From Gaiellasilicea sp963707575 (GTDB taxonomy: Bacteria > Actinomycetota > Thermoleophilia > Gaiellales > Gaiellaceae), in NCBI GenBank assembly GCA_963707575.1, contig OY970171.1, forward strand, positions 2,542,001 through 2,606,000: DNA of 64,000 nucleotides, written 5' to 3'. The position numbers and the translations under genes were made by a program. Positions 63,539 to 64,000 of the stretch are shown in pieces (position 1 is the first letter of the stretch; each line of letters begins with the position of its first letter). The notes under the pieces were generated by a model, which was given only the letters and a program-made list of their open reading frames with translations, was not told the origin of the DNA and did no database searches.

Positions 63539-64000
63539 TGTACGCGCTCGTCGCAGGCGGCGGCAAGGTCGGCGCGAACCTCGCCCGCTCGCTGCTCCGG
63601 ATGGGCCACGAGGTGACCCTGATCGAGCAGAGCCAGTTCCGCTTCGAGCGCCTGCAGGAGGAGTTCGAGCACCAGATCCTGCTGGGCGACGCCACCGAGC
63701 TGCACGTGCTCGAGCTCGCCGGGATCGCCCGCCCACCGGAGCTCGTGCTCGCAGTCACCGGCGACGATGAGGACAACCTGATCATCTGCCAGCTGGCGCG
63801 CGAGGGCTACCGCGTGCCGAAGGTGGTCGCGCGCGTGAACGACCCGCGCAACCAGGAGCACTTCGACCTGCTCGGGATCAGCCAGACCGTCTGTGCGACC
63901 TCGAACATCCTCGGCCTCGTCGAGCACGAGGTGCCCGAGCACGGGATCGTGCGCCTGCTGGAGCTGCGCAAGGAGAACCTCGAGATCGTCGAGCTTCAGG
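63538..64000 (+). CDS. TrkA-N protein, CeoC-like (3' truncated)
   Basis: These are the first 154 residues of a second TrkA-type protein, cut by the window end. It has YALVAGGGKVGANLARSLLR, LLGDATELHVLELAGIARPP, LAVTGDDEDNLIICQLAREG and VARVNDPRNQEHFDLLGIS. The part after about residue 130 (EHGIVRLLELRKENLEIVEL) is the start of an RCK-C (TrkA-C) domain, which the neighbour lacks. Together they form a likely regulatory pair for potassium uptake. Confidence 0.9.
   Translation, partial: MYALVAGGGKVGANLARSLLRMGHEVTLIEQSQFRFERLQEEFEHQILLGDATELHVLELAGIARPPELVLAVTGDDEDNLIICQLAREGYRVPKVVARVNDPRNQEHFDLLGISQTVCATSNILGLVEHEVPEHGIVRLLELRKENLEIVELQ

Noticed and set aside
1..64000. Mobile elements, prophage, CRISPR arrays, tRNA or rRNA genes
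   Set aside because: I looked for transposase or integrase genes, direct-repeat arrays and tRNA-like cloverleaves and saw none. A tRNA scan could still find something I missed.

Overview
This is a gene-dense, high-GC bacterial chromosome segment. It carries ordinary housekeeping genes and no plasmid, phage, transposon, CRISPR or RNA-gene sequence that I could see. The gene set points to an actinobacterium, possibly of the class Thermoleophilia (Gaiella- or Solirubrobacter-like). The main reasons are the many leaderless genes, a BTAD/SARP-type regulator, GTG and TTG starts, a mycobacterial-type SOS box, DUF2277 and DUF1059 proteins, and an APC permease next to a CeoB/CeoC-like TrkA pair. This placement is inference; no rRNA is present to confirm it.

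Layout. 1-3.1 kb: a branched-chain amino acid ABC transporter (livHMGF, livH cut by the window edge). 3.1-5.4 kb, minus strand: an acetyltransferase coupled to a degenerate LarA-like protein. 5.4-10.9 kb: polA, rpsA, coaE and a lytic transglycosylase. 10.8-15 kb: a TetR repressor divergent from an M29 aminopeptidase and two tandem MFS exporters, closed by stacked terminators. 15-22 kb: an exported dimethylformamidase-like protein, a DUF1360 protein, uvrB, and a large exported Ig-like protein behind a 52-residue DUF1059 gene. 22-29.7 kb: mostly single genes (BTAD regulator, DUF2277, M32 carboxypeptidase, two GlsB-type membrane proteins, phosphoesterase, AraC-DinB fusion, TolB-like propeller, AI-2E transporter). 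29.7-39 kb: SOS-controlled uvrA, a VOC protein, pantothenate genes panB-panC-DUF2520, and two tandem alpha/beta-hydrolase-fold proteins lacking the nucleophile. 39-42.6 kb: fmdB, uracil-DNA glycosylase, and the t6A/N-acetylation cluster tsaE-tsaB-rimI-tsaD. 42.6-50 kb: a subtilase, glutamate dehydrogenase, a glutaredoxin-like frame, rex, a glycosyltransferase, a YbdK-type ligase and a DUF1844 protein. 50-59 kb: hppA and two large secreted proteases. 59-64 kb: two APC-UspA fusion permeases with a 58-residue protein between them, then two TrkA-N proteins, probably potassium handling.

Regulatory style. At least 21 starts have a TANNNT -10 hexamer 6-11 bases upstream and no room for a ribosome-binding site, which is the signature of leaderless mRNA. 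By contrast, hppA and the two secreted proteases near 52 and 56 kb have structured leaders. The two protease leaders share a promoter, an identical 15-base transcript start, and two hairpins, the first with a different stem sequence in each. This is the best candidate here for an undescribed regulatory element.

No gap longer than about 175 bases lacks a gene; the longest (55918-56090) holds the second protease promoter and leader.
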